DNA from: Streptomyces agglomeratus
GTDB lineage: Bacteria > Actinomycetota > Actinomycetes > Streptomycetales > Streptomycetaceae
Assembly (NCBI RefSeq): GCF_001746415.1
Contig: NZ_MEHJ01000001.1
Span: 4,842,501 to 4,906,500, forward strand
DNA: 64,000 nt
Direction: 5' to 3'
The notes under the pieces were generated by a model. It worked only from the letters and a program-made list of their open reading frames with translations. It was not told the origin of the DNA and made no database searches. Below are positions 9,667 to 18,491 of this stretch, one piece after another. Positions within the stretch are counted from its first letter, which is position 1, and every line of letters begins with the position of its first letter. A program made the position numbers and the translations under genes.

Positions 9667-11652
9667 ATGACCCTAGGCAGCGCTGCTCCGATGCCGGGGG
9701 GGCCGGGAGTCCGTACGGAGCGGGCTGCCGTTCCTCGGCGAAGGACGTCCAGGGCCGGACGCTTTCTGCAGAGTGGTCCGGCCCTGCGGCTCTTCGCGCG
9801 CTGGGTGCGCCGGCCGCTGCTGCCGTCGTTGCGGCTGTGGCGTCGCAACATCCAGCTGCGGGTGGTCGTCGGCTCGCTGGTGATGTCGCTCGGCGTGGTG
9901 CTGCTGCTCGGGTTCGTCGTGATGTGGCAGGTGCGCAACGGTCTGCTCGACGCGAAGCAGGAGGCCGCGCAGAGTCAGGCGGCCGGTGGCTTCGACGTGG
10001 CGGAGGAGAAGGCCCGTACCGTCGCGGGAACCGGTGCGAGCGACAGCGCCGAGGCCAGGGCCACCGCGCGGAACTCCACGAACTGGAGGACCGAGCTGGT
10101 CGAGCAGCTGGCCAGCGGCGGCCGTCAGGCGTTCCATGTGGTGGCGCTGAGTGCCAACTCGGACGACGAGAGTTCCAGCAATCGCGGGCCGCGCGTCTCG
10201 GGTGGTGTGAACCAGAGTGCGAGCGTGCCGCAGAAGCTGCGGGACGAGATCGACCAGGGGACGGGGAAGGCGCACAAGGCCTTCGTACGGATCACCTACA
10301 CCGACGAGCAGGAACCCGAGCCCGGTCTGGTCATCGGCAAGCAGCTGAACGACAACAGCGGCCAGCCGTACCAGCTCTACTACCTCTTCCCGCTGACGCA
10401 GGAGGAGGAGTCGCTGAGCCTGGTGAAGACCACGCTCGCCACCGCGGGCGTGTTCGTCGTCGTCCTGTTCGGCGGCATCGCCTGGCTGGTCGTACGGCAG
10501 GTCGTCACGCCCGTGCGCATGGCCGCCGGGGTCGCCGAGCGGCTGTCCGCGGGCCGGCTCCAGGAACGTATGAAGGTCACGGGCGAGGACGACATCGCGC
10601 GGCTCGGTGAAGCCTTCAACAAGATGGCCCAGAACTTGCAGGTCAAGATCCAGCAGCTGGAGGAGCTGTCCCGGCTCCAGCGGCGCTTCGTCTCCGACGT
10701 CTCGCACGAGCTGCGCACGCCGCTGACGACCGTACGGATGGCCGCCGACGTCATCCACGAGGCGCGTTCCGACTTCGACCCCGTGACGGCTCGGTCCGCC
10801 GAGCTGCTCGCCGGGCAGCTGGACCGCTTCGAGTCGCTGCTCGCCGACCTGCTGGAGATCAGCCGGTTCGACGCGGGGGCGGCGGCTCTGGAGGCGGAGC
10901 CGATAGACCTGCGTGAGGTCGTACGCAGGGTCATCGAGGGCGCCGAGCCGCTGGCGGAGCGCAAGGGCACCCGGATACGGGTGACCGGTGACGAGCAGCC
11001 CGTGGTCGCGGAGGCCGATGCGCGGCGGGTGGAGCGCGTCCTGCGCAACCTCGTCGTCAACGCCGTCGAGCACGGTGAGGGCCGGGACGTCGTGGTCCGG
11101 CTGGGTGCCGCGGGCGGCGCGGTCGCCGTCGCGGTCCGTGACTACGGCGTCGGACTGAAGCCGGGTGAGGCGACCCGGGTGTTCAACCGGTTCTGGCGGG
11201 CCGATCCGGCGCGTGCGCGCCACACCGGCGGTACGGGCCTCGGTCTGTCCATCGCCGTGGAGGACGCGCGGCTGCACGGTGGCTGGTTGCAGGCGTGGGG
11301 GGAGCCGGGCGGCGGATCGCAGTTCCGGATGACTCTGCCGCGTACGGCGGACGAGTCGCTGCGCGGTTCCCCGATTCCGCTGGAGCCCGAGGATTCACGG
11401 CGTGCGCGCGAGCGCGCGCAGGCCGACAGCCGGGTGACCGGGGATCGGCCGGGCGGCGGAGCCAACCGGCTCGCGACGGTGCCGGCCCAGCCGGGCGCCG
11501 ACCGCTCGCCGCTGCCCGTGCCGCCGCGTGCGGCGCCGGCGGCCGACCCGACGGCGCTGCCCGGCAACGGTGCCCGGGTGGTGGCGCGCCCGACGGGCGA
11601 CGCGGACGGCGCATCGCAGGCGGATCGGAAGGACATCACCCGTGGGCACTGA
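9667..11652 (+). CDS. mtrB: Sensor histidine kinase MtrB
   Basis: A 661-aa membrane histidine kinase, cognate partner of MtrA. It has a basic cytoplasmic N-terminus, TM1 at about 64-88, an extracytoplasmic sensor domain of about 165 residues, TM2 at about 256-277, a HAMP domain (about 278-330), a HisKA domain with the phosphoacceptor His in VSHELRTPL (H347) and a HATPase domain with the GVGLKPGEATRVF and GGTGLGLSIA boxes. The last about 90 residues form a Pro/Ala/Arg-rich tail. The start lies one base after the mtrA stop, and the 3' end overlaps lpqB by 11 bases, so the three genes are coupled. Confidence 0.97.
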   Translation: MTLGSAAPMPGGPGVRTERAAVPRRRTSRAGRFLQSGPALRLFARWVRRPLLPSLRLWRRNIQLRVVVGSLVMSLGVVLLLGFVVMWQVRNGLLDAKQEAAQSQAAGGFDVAEEKARTVAGTGASDSAEARATARNSTNWRTELVEQLASGGRQAFHVVALSANSDDESSSNRGPRVSGGVNQSASVPQKLRDEIDQGTGKAHKAFVRITYTDEQEPEPGLVIGKQLNDNSGQPYQLYYLFPLTQEEESLSLVKTTLATAGVFVVVLFGGIAWLVVRQVVTPVRMAAGVAERLSAGRLQERMKVTGEDDIARLGEAFNKMAQNLQVKIQQLEELSRLQRRFVSDVSHELRTPLTTVRMAADVIHEARSDFDPVTARSAELLAGQLDRFESLLADLLEISRFDAGAAALEAEPIDLREVVRRVIEGAEPLAERKGTRIRVTGDEQPVVAEADARRVERVLRNLVVNAVEHGEGRDVVVRLGAAGGAVAVAVRDYGVGLKPGEATRVFNRFWRADPARARHTGGTGLGLSIAVEDARLHGGWLQAWGEPGGGSQFRMTLPRTADESLRGSPIPLEPEDSRRARERAQADSRVTGDRPGGGANRLATVPAQPGADRSPLPVPPRAAPAADPTALPGNGARVVARPTGDADGASQADRKDITRGH

Positions 11653-13528
11653 GCGTAGGCGTGGCGACCGGTGGCGGGTGCCGCGGACGACGGTGCTGCT
11701 GGGGTGCGGTGGATTGCTCCTGGCCGGCTGTGCGTCGATGCCGGACAGCGGCGACGTGGAGGCCGTGGAGGCTTCCCCGCGCGGTGACTCCCAGGTGCGG
11801 GTGTACGGGATGGCGCCGCGCAAGGGGGCGCAGCCCAATGAGATCGTCGAGGGTTTCCTGGAGGCGATGACGGGGGACGACCCGCAGTTCGCCACCGCTC
11901 GGAAGTACCTGACCAAGAAGGCTTCCGAGCAGTGGGACCCCACCCAGGTCACCGTGCTCGACAACGGCCCGGTGCCCCAGGACCAGCGGGTCAACGACCG
12001 CGAGGACGGAACGTACGCGTACGCGCTGACCGGCACGAAGATCGCCGAGGTGAACGAGCAGCGCGCGTACCAGCCGGTCAATCGCTCGTACCACGAGACG
12101 GTCTATCTCAGCAGGCAGAACGGGCCGGACGGCAAGGAATGGCGCATCGACGGCCTGCCGCAGGGCCTCGTCCTCGGTGAGTCGGACTTCGAGCGCATCT
12201 ATCACTCCGTCAACAAGTACTACTTCGCTTCCGGTACGTCGTCGGAGCGGACCGGCGCCGCCCACCCGTGGCTGGTCGCCGACCCGGTGTACGTGCGCAA
12301 GCGCACGGACCCGCAGACGCAGATGGACCAGGTGACGCAGACGGTCGAGGCGCTGCTGAGCGGCCCGACGAACTGGCTGAAGCCGGTGGTGGGTTCGAGC
12401 TTCCCCACCGGTACGGCGCTGAAGCTGGAGGACGGTGCCAAGTCGCTGGCGTTCGACGACCGCAACGTGCTCAAGGTGCCGCTCAACGGGAAGGCGTCCA
12501 ACGTCGGGCAGAAGCGGTGCCGGGAGATGGCCGCCCAACTGCTCTTCACGCTGCGGGACCTGACGTCGTACCGGGTCGGACAGGTGGAGTTGCAGCGGTC
12601 GGACGGCTCGACCCTGTGCGTCCTCGGCGGGGACCAGGCGGAGGATTTCGCTCCGGAACGTGCCTCGGGGAGCCCGGACTACCAGTACTTCCTCGACACG
12701 AAACACCGTCTCGTACGGATGGTGGGAAGCGAGGACAACACCGGCGCCGAGGAGGAGGCCGAGCCCGTGCCGGGGCCGCTCGGCAGCGGTGAGCGGCGCC
12801 TCGGCGCGGTCGCGGTGTCGCGCATGGAACGGCACGCGGCGGGGATCTCGCAGGACGCGCGCTCGATGTATGTGGCCTCCGTGGTCTCGGACAGCGAGCC
12901 GGTGGAGCCCGTGCTGACCAGCAGCGCCAAGCAGGAGAAGGACCGGCTCTCGGCGCCGAGCTGGGACGGCCGGGGCGACCTGTGGGTGGCGGACCGGGAC
13001 CCGCGCCAGCCCCGGCTGCTGCGGCTGGCCGGCGGTGAGGGCGAGGCCCGGGATGTCAAGGTCGTCGACGGCCTGGACGGTGCTCGCATCGAGGCGCTGA
13101 AGGTGTCGGCGGACGGTGTCCGGATAGCGCTGCTGGTGTCTGAGAACGGCCGGACGACCTTGAAGCTCGGCCGGATCGAGCGGCACGGACCGGAGGGCAA
13201 GCCGGAGGTGTCCGTCGCCGATCTGCGGCCCATCGCGCCGCAGATGGAGGAAGTGACGGCCGTGTCCTGGGCCGGCCGCAGCCGCCTCGTGGTGGTCGGC
13301 CGTGAGTCCGGCGGTGTGCAGCAGCTGCGCTATCTCCAGACGGACGGTTCGACGTCGGACGCCCAGTCGGTGCCGGGCGCGAACCGGGTGACGGCGGTCG
13401 CCTCGGCGGACGACGACCGGCTGCCGCTGCTGGCGCACTCGCTGGAGGACGGCATCGTGCGGCTGCCGCCCGGCGCGAACTGGAAGACCGTGGTCAGCAA
13501 GGGGTCGTACCCGGTCTATCCCGGATAG
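11642..13528 (+). CDS. lpqB: Lipoprotein LpqB (MtrB accessory protein)
   Basis: A 628-aa exported lipoprotein. It opens with a basic segment and hydrophobic core ending in the lipobox LAGC (lipidated Cys at residue 30), followed by the LpqB N-terminal region and GerMN-like domain (around VTQTVEALLSGPTNWL) and a C-terminal beta-propeller-like domain with several DGRGDLWVADRD-type blades. In mycobacteria LpqB interacts with the MtrB extracellular domain and modulates MtrA phosphorylation. The start is the GTG at 11642, which overlaps mtrB by 11 bases; upstream codons of the open frame are a shadow of the mtrB tail. Confidence 0.95.
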   Translation: MGTERRRGDRWRVPRTTVLLGCGGLLLAGCASMPDSGDVEAVEASPRGDSQVRVYGMAPRKGAQPNEIVEGFLEAMTGDDPQFATARKYLTKKASEQWDPTQVTVLDNGPVPQDQRVNDREDGTYAYALTGTKIAEVNEQRAYQPVNRSYHETVYLSRQNGPDGKEWRIDGLPQGLVLGESDFERIYHSVNKYYFASGTSSERTGAAHPWLVADPVYVRKRTDPQTQMDQVTQTVEALLSGPTNWLKPVVGSSFPTGTALKLEDGAKSLAFDDRNVLKVPLNGKASNVGQKRCREMAAQLLFTLRDLTSYRVGQVELQRSDGSTLCVLGGDQAEDFAPERASGSPDYQYFLDTKHRLVRMVGSEDNTGAEEEAEPVPGPLGSGERRLGAVAVSRMERHAAGISQDARSMYVASVVSDSEPVEPVLTSSAKQEKDRLSAPSWDGRGDLWVADRDPRQPRLLRLAGGEGEARDVKVVDGLDGARIEALKVSADGVRIALLVSENGRTTLKLGRIERHGPEGKPEVSVADLRPIAPQMEEVTAVSWAGRSRLVVVGRESGGVQQLRYLQTDGSTSDAQSVPGANRVTAVASADDDRLPLLAHSLEDGIVRLPPGANWKTVVSKGSYPVYPG

Positions 13529-13550
13529 CTTCCTGTCACTCCTGATCGAG

Positions 13551-13580
13551 TTGTTCACCAGTTGTCCACCCTTGTCCACA
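13551..13580 (+). promoter_or_regulatory. Cluster of three DnaA-box-like 9-mers
   Basis: Three similar 9-mers sit in the lpqB-comF gap: TTGTTCACC at 13551, TTGTCCACC at 13562 and TTGTCCACA at 13572, spaced 11 and 10 bases apart. TTGTCCACA is the preferred DnaA box of Streptomyces; the other two differ at one or two positions. The regular helical spacing suggests cooperative binding. Binding is inferred, not shown. Confidence 0.5.
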
Positions 13581-13620
13581 GGGGTGGTTGCTGTGGGCGC
13601 CGCCGGGCACAGTGGAGCCC

Positions 13621-14349
13621 ATGCGCGGATGGTGGCGGGAGGTCGCCGGTCTGGTGCTGCCGGTCGCGTGCGGCGGCTGCGGCAGGCCGCGCGCGCTGCT
13701 GTGCGCGGAGTGCGAGCAGGCGCTGTACGGAGCCGGGCCGCGCCGTGCGCGTCCCTGGCCGGAGCCGCCGGGTCTGCCGCTCGTCCACGCCGCCGCTCCT
13801 TACGAGGACGCGGTACGGGCCGTGCTGCTCGGGCACAAGGAGCGGGGCGCACTGGAGCTCGCGTGGGCGCTCGGGGGCGCACTGGCGGGCGCGGTGCGGT
13901 CCTCGGCGGCCGCCTCGCCGGGCGGGGCTGCGGGTCCGCTGCTGCTCGTACCGGTGCCGTCCGCGCGCAGTGCCGTCCGGGCCCGCGGGCACGATCCGGT
14001 GCGCAGGATCGCACGGGCCGCCGCGAGCCGGCTGCGGAGCGCCGGGGTGCCGGCCCGGGTGTCGGCGGTGCTCCGGCAGTGGCGTGCGGTGAGCGATCAG
14101 GCGGGCCTGAGCGCCCCTGAGCGGGCGGCGAACCTGGCGGGGGCCCTGGAGGTCGTCGTCGGCGGCGGACGGCTCCTGGAGGGCGGCAGGGCGGTGCTGG
14201 TGGACGATGTCATGACAACGGGGGCTTCACTCGCGGAGGCGGCCCGGGCACTGAGTGCCGTCGCAGAACGGCCGATTTTCGCATCCGGACAGGTGAGAGC
14301 GGCTGTGGTCGCCGCACCGTCGCTGTCGTTCGTAATAAACCGGAACTGA
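13621..14349 (+). CDS. ComF family phosphoribosyltransferase-like protein
   Basis: A 242-aa ComFC-type protein. The N-terminus has a four-Cys zinc-binding site (Cys17, 20, 28 and 31, in CGGCGRPRALLCAEC) and the C-terminal half has a type I phosphoribosyltransferase fold with the PRPP loop VLVDDVMTTGAS. Homologues take part in DNA uptake in competent bacteria, but Streptomyces is not classically competent, so its role here is uncertain. The frame opens at 13588; ATG 13621 is chosen because it starts just before the conserved hydrophobic-zinc segment. comF lying upstream of hpf/raiA is a common arrangement in Firmicutes and actinobacteria. Confidence 0.88.
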   Translation: MRGWWREVAGLVLPVACGGCGRPRALLCAECEQALYGAGPRRARPWPEPPGLPLVHAAAPYEDAVRAVLLGHKERGALELAWALGGALAGAVRSSAAASPGGAAGPLLLVPVPSARSAVRARGHDPVRRIARAAASRLRSAGVPARVSAVLRQWRAVSDQAGLSAPERAANLAGALEVVVGGGRLLEGGRAVLVDDVMTTGASLAEAARALSAVAERPIFASGQVRAAVVAAPSLSFVINRN

Positions 14350-14369
14350 CGGGGAACTCGGAACGTTGC

Positions 14370-14660
14370 AGGTAGAGAGAGGGGAAAAGCACTTGAATGG
14401 AGGTACGCGCCGGTAGCGGGTGCCGACACCCGTCCGGGCGAGCTATGTTCGGTTGTGAGGAAAGGCAGAGCCTGTGCCTCACTTGTTGGAACGGCTGCGC
14501 TTCGGGTTTTTCCTTCGACCCGAAGTCGATGGGGTGGGGACCTTGTCGACTGGGGAGGAGGAGGTGAAAGTCACCAAGTCCGAGGTTCCGGTGAACACCG
14601 GAACCTGGTGCGAAAGGGAGACGCTCCGCCGTTGTAGCGGGGCTATCCAGGAACGGAGTT
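14370..14660 (+). ncRNA. Structured RNA between comF and hpf, candidate raiA RNA
   Basis: The 315-base gap before hpf is densely self-complementary on the plus strand. Visible hairpins include CTTCGGGT/ACCCGAAG (14500-14507 with 14518-14525), AGTCGA/TCGACT (14524-14529 with 14547-14552), GGTGA/TCACC (14563-14567 with 14571-14575) and a perfect 11-bp stem AGGTTCCGGTG/CACCGGAACCT (14583-14593 with 14596-14606). Known raiA-motif RNAs lie in the same position, near raiA/hpf and comFC, in Firmicutes and Actinobacteria, so this is the leading identification; I cannot recall the consensus well enough to confirm it. A GGAAC-N18-GTT element (14342-14367) could be an ECF-type promoter. Boundaries are approximate; it could instead be an hpf 5' leader. 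Confidence 0.55.
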
Positions 14661-14664
14661 CTGC

Positions 14665-15354
14665 GTGGACATCGTCGTCAAGGGCCGCAAGACCGAGGTG
14701 CCCGAGAGGTTCCGCAAGCACGTGGCCGAGAAGCTGAAGCTGGACAAGATCCAGAAGCTCGACGGCAAGGTGATCAGCCTGGACGTTGAGGTGTCCAAGG
14801 AGCCCAATCCGCGGCAGGCCGACCGTTCCGACCGTGTGGAGATCACGCTTCACTCCCGTGGCCCGGTCATCCGGGCGGAGGCGTCGGCCGGCGACCCGTA
14901 CGCGGCACTCGACCTCGCCACGGGAAAGCTGGAGGCGCGGCTGCGCAAGCAGCACGACAAGCGACACACACGTCGTGGCAGCGGCAGGCTGTCGGCAGCC
15001 GAGGTCGGTACCACGGTGCAGGGCGCCGCGGCCATCAACGGCAACGGGGTACTGGTCGCGGACGAACCCGCGCCGACCATCCCCACCACCAGGATCGGAT
15101 CGCTCGAAGTGCAGGGCGAAGGGCCGCTGGTGGTCCGCGAGAAGACACATGTCGCGGCAGCGATGACGCTCGACCAGGCGCTCTACGAAATGGAGCTGGT
15201 CGGGCACGACTTCTACCTCTTCGTCGACTCCGAGACGAAGGAGCCCAGTGTCGTCTACCGGCGGCACGCCTACGACTACGGTGTCATCCACTTGACGACC
15301 GACCCCTTGGCCGAATCCGAGGCGGGCGGCGCCGGCGGTGCACTCGGCGGGTGA
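14665..15354 (+). CDS. hpf: Long-form ribosome hibernation promoting factor (HPF/RaiA)
   Basis: A 229-aa long-form HPF. The N-terminal S30AE domain begins DIVVKGRKTEVPERFRKHVAEKL, and a Pro/Ala-rich linker leads to the C-terminal dimerisation domain (MTLDQALYEMELVGHDFYLFVD...YRRHAYDYGVIHL). Long HPF binds 30S subunits and dimerises 70S ribosomes into inactive 100S particles during stationary phase or stress. The start is GTG at 14665 and directly follows the structured RNA region, so RNA-level control is possible. No other gene lies in the same immediate transcription unit downstream except, after 222 bases, the orphan regulator. Confidence 0.95.
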   Translation: MDIVVKGRKTEVPERFRKHVAEKLKLDKIQKLDGKVISLDVEVSKEPNPRQADRSDRVEITLHSRGPVIRAEASAGDPYAALDLATGKLEARLRKQHDKRHTRRGSGRLSAAEVGTTVQGAAAINGNGVLVADEPAPTIPTTRIGSLEVQGEGPLVVREKTHVAAAMTLDQALYEMELVGHDFYLFVDSETKEPSVVYRRHAYDYGVIHLTTDPLAESEAGGAGGALGG

Positions 15355-15576
15355 TTCGCCAGGCACGCTGAACCAACCGGGGCAGCGCGCCGTATCCCTC
15401 TTTGGTGGTGTCCCTGGAGCGCCTGTGCGCCCCCCAGGGGCACCACCGTGCGCCCGCAGGATCACCGCCCCGTCGTCAGGGCATGAAATCATGGCGTCGC
15501 AAGCCAATCGGTGCTCTGCACACTGTGGTTGGGGCAGCTCATGAATTTCGGGCCACGGCCTTCAGGGGGAGGAACG

Positions 15577-16332
15577 ATGGCGGACAGCTTCGGTCCGGTG
15601 CACGACGAGTCCGACAGGGAGGACGCCGACGGTTCCGGCGGTCCCGGTACGGATGGCGGGAGGGCGCGCAAGGAGCCCATCAGGGTGCTGGTCGTGGACG
15701 ATCACGCCCTGTTCCGCCGGGGGCTGGAGATCGTCCTCGCGCAGGAGGAGGACATCCAGGTCGTCGGCGAGGCCGCGGACGGCGCGGAGGCCGTGGACAA
15801 GGCGGCCGATCTGCTGCCCGACATCGTGCTGATGGACGTACGGATGCCCAAGCGCGGCGGCATCGAGGCGTGCACCTCGATCAAGGAGGTGGCTCCGAGC
15901 GCGAAGATCATCATGCTGACGATCAGCGATGAGGAGGCGGACCTCTACGACGCGATCAAGGCGGGTGCGACCGGGTATCTCCTCAAGGAGATCTCCACGG
16001 ACGAGGTGGCCACCGCGATCCGCGCCGTGGCCGACGGGCAGTCCCAGATCAGTCCGTCGATGGCGTCCAAGCTCCTCACCGAGTTCAAGTCCATGATCCA
16101 GCGCACCGACGAGCGCCGGCTGGTCCCGGCGCCGCGGCTGACCGAGCGGGAGCTCGAGGTCCTCAAGCTGGTCGCCACCGGTATGAACAACCGCGACATC
16201 GCGAAGGAGTTGTTCATCTCCGAGAACACCGTGAAGAACCACGTGCGCAACATCCTGGAGAAGCTTCAGCTGCACTCCAGGATGGAGGCGGTGGTCTACG
16301 CGATGCGGGAGAAGATCCTGGAGATCAGATAG
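15577..16332 (+). CDS. Orphan LuxR-type (NarL/FixJ) response regulator
   Basis: A 251-aa response regulator. After about 35 acidic, variable residues comes a receiver domain with acidic pair VVDDH, phosphoacceptor Asp in [13 protein letters not shown] and Lys in YLLKEIS, then a LuxR-type HTH ([35 protein letters not shown] in the last 70 residues). No histidine kinase gene is adjacent, so it is an orphan. The ATG at 15577 is preceded by GGGGGAGGA at a good distance and is preferred over an in-frame ATG at 15541. The same gene follows hpf in other streptomycetes as I recall, but I know no assigned function. Confidence 0.92.
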   Translation: MADSFGPVHDESDREDADGSGGPGTDGGRARKEPIRVLVVDDHALFRRGLEIVLAQEEDIQVVGEAADGAEAVDKAADLLPDIVLMDVRMPKRGGIEACTSIKEVAPSAKIIMLTISDEEADLYDAIKAGATGYLLKEISTDEVATAIRAVADGQSQISPSMASKLLTEFKSMIQRTDERRLVPAPRLTERELEVLKLVATGMNNRDIAKELFISENTVKNHVRNILEKLQLHSRMEAVVYAMREKILEIR

Positions 16333-16410
16333 GCGGGGGTCGAGGGCCGGAACGGGTGGGGCCCGGGCCCGCCCGAGGCCAGGTAGCGGCGGCCGGTCCG
16401 CGGCTCGGAG

Positions 16411-17583
16411 TCAGACGAGGCGGGCCAGTTCGGCGGTCAGCGGCTCGCGCAGGTCCGGTCCGTCGACGCGCTCCAGTCGTACGTTCGTGCAGCCGACCCA
16501 CTCCGCCGCCTCGACCAGGGCCTCGGCCATCGGCCGGACCGCCTTGGAGCCCATCAGCGAGACCTGGCGCGCCACCAGCGTCTTCCCCTCGCGCGCCGGG
16601 TCCACCCGGCCCAGCAGCCGGCCGCCCGCGAGCAGCGGCATAGCGAAGTACCCGTGTATCCGCTTGGGCTTGGGGACGTACGCCTCCAGGCGGTGGGTGA
16701 AACCGAAGATCCGCTCGGTGCGGGGGCGGTCCCAGATCAGGGAGTCGAACGGCGACAGCAGCGTCGTGCGGTGGCGGCCGCGCGGGACGCTCGCCAGCGC
16801 CTCGGGGTCGGCCCAGGCGGGCTTGGCCCAGCCCTCGACCTCGACCGGGACGAGCCCCGAGTCGGCGATCACGGCCTCGACCTGCTCGCCCTTGAGACGG
16901 TGGTAGTCCGCGATGTCGGCGCGCGTGCCGACGCCGAGCGACTGGCCGGCCAGCCGGACCAGCCGCCGAAGGCACTCGGTGTCATCCAGGTCGTCGTGGT
17001 AGACGGTGTCCGGGACGGCGCGCTCCGCCAGGTCGTAGACGCGCTTCCAGCCGCGCCGTTCGGTGCACACCACTTCGCCGTACATCAGCGCCCGCTCGAC
17101 GGCGACCTTCGACGCCGACCAGTCCCACCATTCCCCGCCGTTCTTCGCGCCGCCCAATTGCGTTGCGGTCAGCGGTCCTTCGGCCCGCAGCTGCTTGATC
17201 ACCGCTTCGTACGCGCTGTCCGGGAGGTCGTGGTGCCATTGCGGGCGGTCGCGGTAGGCACGGCGGCGGAAGGCGAAGTGCGGCCATTCCTCGATGGGCA
17301 GGATGCAGGCGGCATGCGACCAGTACTCGAAGGCGTGAGCGCCGGTCCAGTAGGCGGTCTCGACGGCGGTGCGGCCCACGGCGCCCAGCCGGGCGTACGG
17401 AATCAGCTCGTGCGACCGGGCCAGCACGGAGATCGTGTCGAGCTGCACCGCGCCCAGGTGGCGCAGCACGCCGCGCACCCCGCCGCGCCGGTCCGGCGCA
17501 CCCAGGAAGCCCTGGGCGCGCAGGGCGATCCTCCGGGCTTCGTCGGCGGACAGGGAGGCGGCGGGCGGCAGCAGACTGGTCAT
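16411..17583 (-). CDS. Winged-helix protein of the AlkZ/YcaQ (AlkX) DNA glycosylase family
   Basis: A 390-aa member of the HTH_42 family, the AlkZ/AlkX DNA glycosylases that unhook interstrand crosslinks or remove bulky alkylated bases. The family's catalytic Q-x-Q/Q-x-D motif appears as Q47-L48-D49 in LGAVQLDTISV; the QxD form is the one described for the E. coli YcaQ (AlkX) subfamily. Other conserved parts are the ARSHELIPYARLG segment, YWSHAACILP and the C-terminal FDSLIWDRPRTERIFGF...YFAMPLLAGGRLLGRVD block. The gene is monocistronic and convergent with the orphan regulator. Start ATG at 17583. Confidence 0.85.
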   Translation of the reverse strand: MTSLLPPAASLSADEARRIALRAQGFLGAPDRRGGVRGVLRHLGAVQLDTISVLARSHELIPYARLGAVGRTAVETAYWTGAHAFEYWSHAACILPIEEWPHFAFRRRAYRDRPQWHHDLPDSAYEAVIKQLRAEGPLTATQLGGAKNGGEWWDWSASKVAVERALMYGEVVCTERRGWKRVYDLAERAVPDTVYHDDLDDTECLRRLVRLAGQSLGVGTRADIADYHRLKGEQVEAVIADSGLVPVEVEGWAKPAWADPEALASVPRGRHRTTLLSPFDSLIWDRPRTERIFGFTHRLEAYVPKPKRIHGYFAMPLLAGGRLLGRVDPAREGKTLVARQVSLMGSKAVRPMAEALVEAAEWVGCTNVRLERVDGPDLREPLTAELARLV

Positions 17584-17657
17584 GGCGGCAGCCTAGGGGC
17601 CGACACTGACAACAGGCCCTGGCCCGTGGTCACGGGCTGTCCGTCCGGACGGTGGCT

Positions 17658-18230
17658 TCAGATCCTCGCGGGCAGGTACGGGCCTGCCGACGGGAGCCCG
17701 AGGTCGCACGGGAGCAGCGCGCCGGTCCAGCTGTCGCGGCGTACGCCCTTGTTCACGATCCCGGAGCGCTGGATGCCCTCGACGACGAAGCCGGCCTTCT
17801 CGGCCACCGCGCGAGACGCGTTGTTGCCGACCTCGGCGCGCCACTCCAGGCGCTCCACCCCCACCGTCGTGAAGGCCCAGTGGGCGACCGCCCGAACGGC
17901 CTCCGTGACGTAGCCGCGGCCGCGGTGCGGCTTCGCCGCCCAGTACCCGATCTCTGCCACGCCCTCGTCACGGATGATCGAGGAGACGGCCGCGGCCAGC
18001 TCGCCGCTGTCCCTGGTGAGCACGGCGAAGGCGTACAGGGATCCCAGGCGCCAGCCGTCGGGCACGATCCGGCCGACGAAGCCCTCCGCGTGTTCGCGTT
18101 CGTACGGCGAGGGGACCGTTGTCCAGCGCTGGATGCCGGGGTCCTGACACGCCTGGAAGACGGCTTCCGTGTCAGCGGGCTCGAAGGGGCGCAGCAGGAG
18201 ACGCTCGGTGGTGAGGATGATGGGCTCCAT
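17658..18230 (-). CDS. GNAT family N-acetyltransferase (RimJ/RimL type)
   Basis: A 190-aa acetyltransferase opening with the typical ILTTERLLLRPFEPADTEAVF segment and carrying the acetyl-CoA loop as AKPHRGRGYVTEA (Q/R-x-x-G-x-A-like, here RGRGY), followed by ERLEWRAEVGNNASRAVAEKAGF, the conserved motif B. RimJ/RimL-type enzymes acetylate protein N-termini or small molecules; the substrate cannot be inferred. It is a single gene on the minus strand between the glycosylase gene and secA. Confidence 0.88.
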   Translation of the reverse strand: MEPIILTTERLLLRPFEPADTEAVFQACQDPGIQRWTTVPSPYEREHAEGFVGRIVPDGWRLGSLYAFAVLTRDSGELAAAVSSIIRDEGVAEIGYWAAKPHRGRGYVTEAVRAVAHWAFTTVGVERLEWRAEVGNNASRAVAEKAGFVVEGIQRSGIVNKGVRRDSWTGALLPCDLGLPSAGPYLPARI

Positions 18231-18491
18231 CGGCTGATTCTCGGCTCGGCGGCCGGGGCGCGCCAGAGCTTCCGGCGGGTGCGCCGTACGTTTTCGGGAT
18301 GGCCCGGCACCTTCCGGGCCCCCTGTCCGTTCTCTTTGCGGGTAACAGTGGGCCTTCCTGCGGGCGGACCTCCCGGCGTGGCGGGGTCCTCGCTTACGAT
18401 GGCCGATGCGGTGGGGACCACCTGCCGTGCCCGCGCCAGAGTCCCTACATGACCCAGTGCACAGGCCCGACCGGCAAGGAGACCAGCCTCA

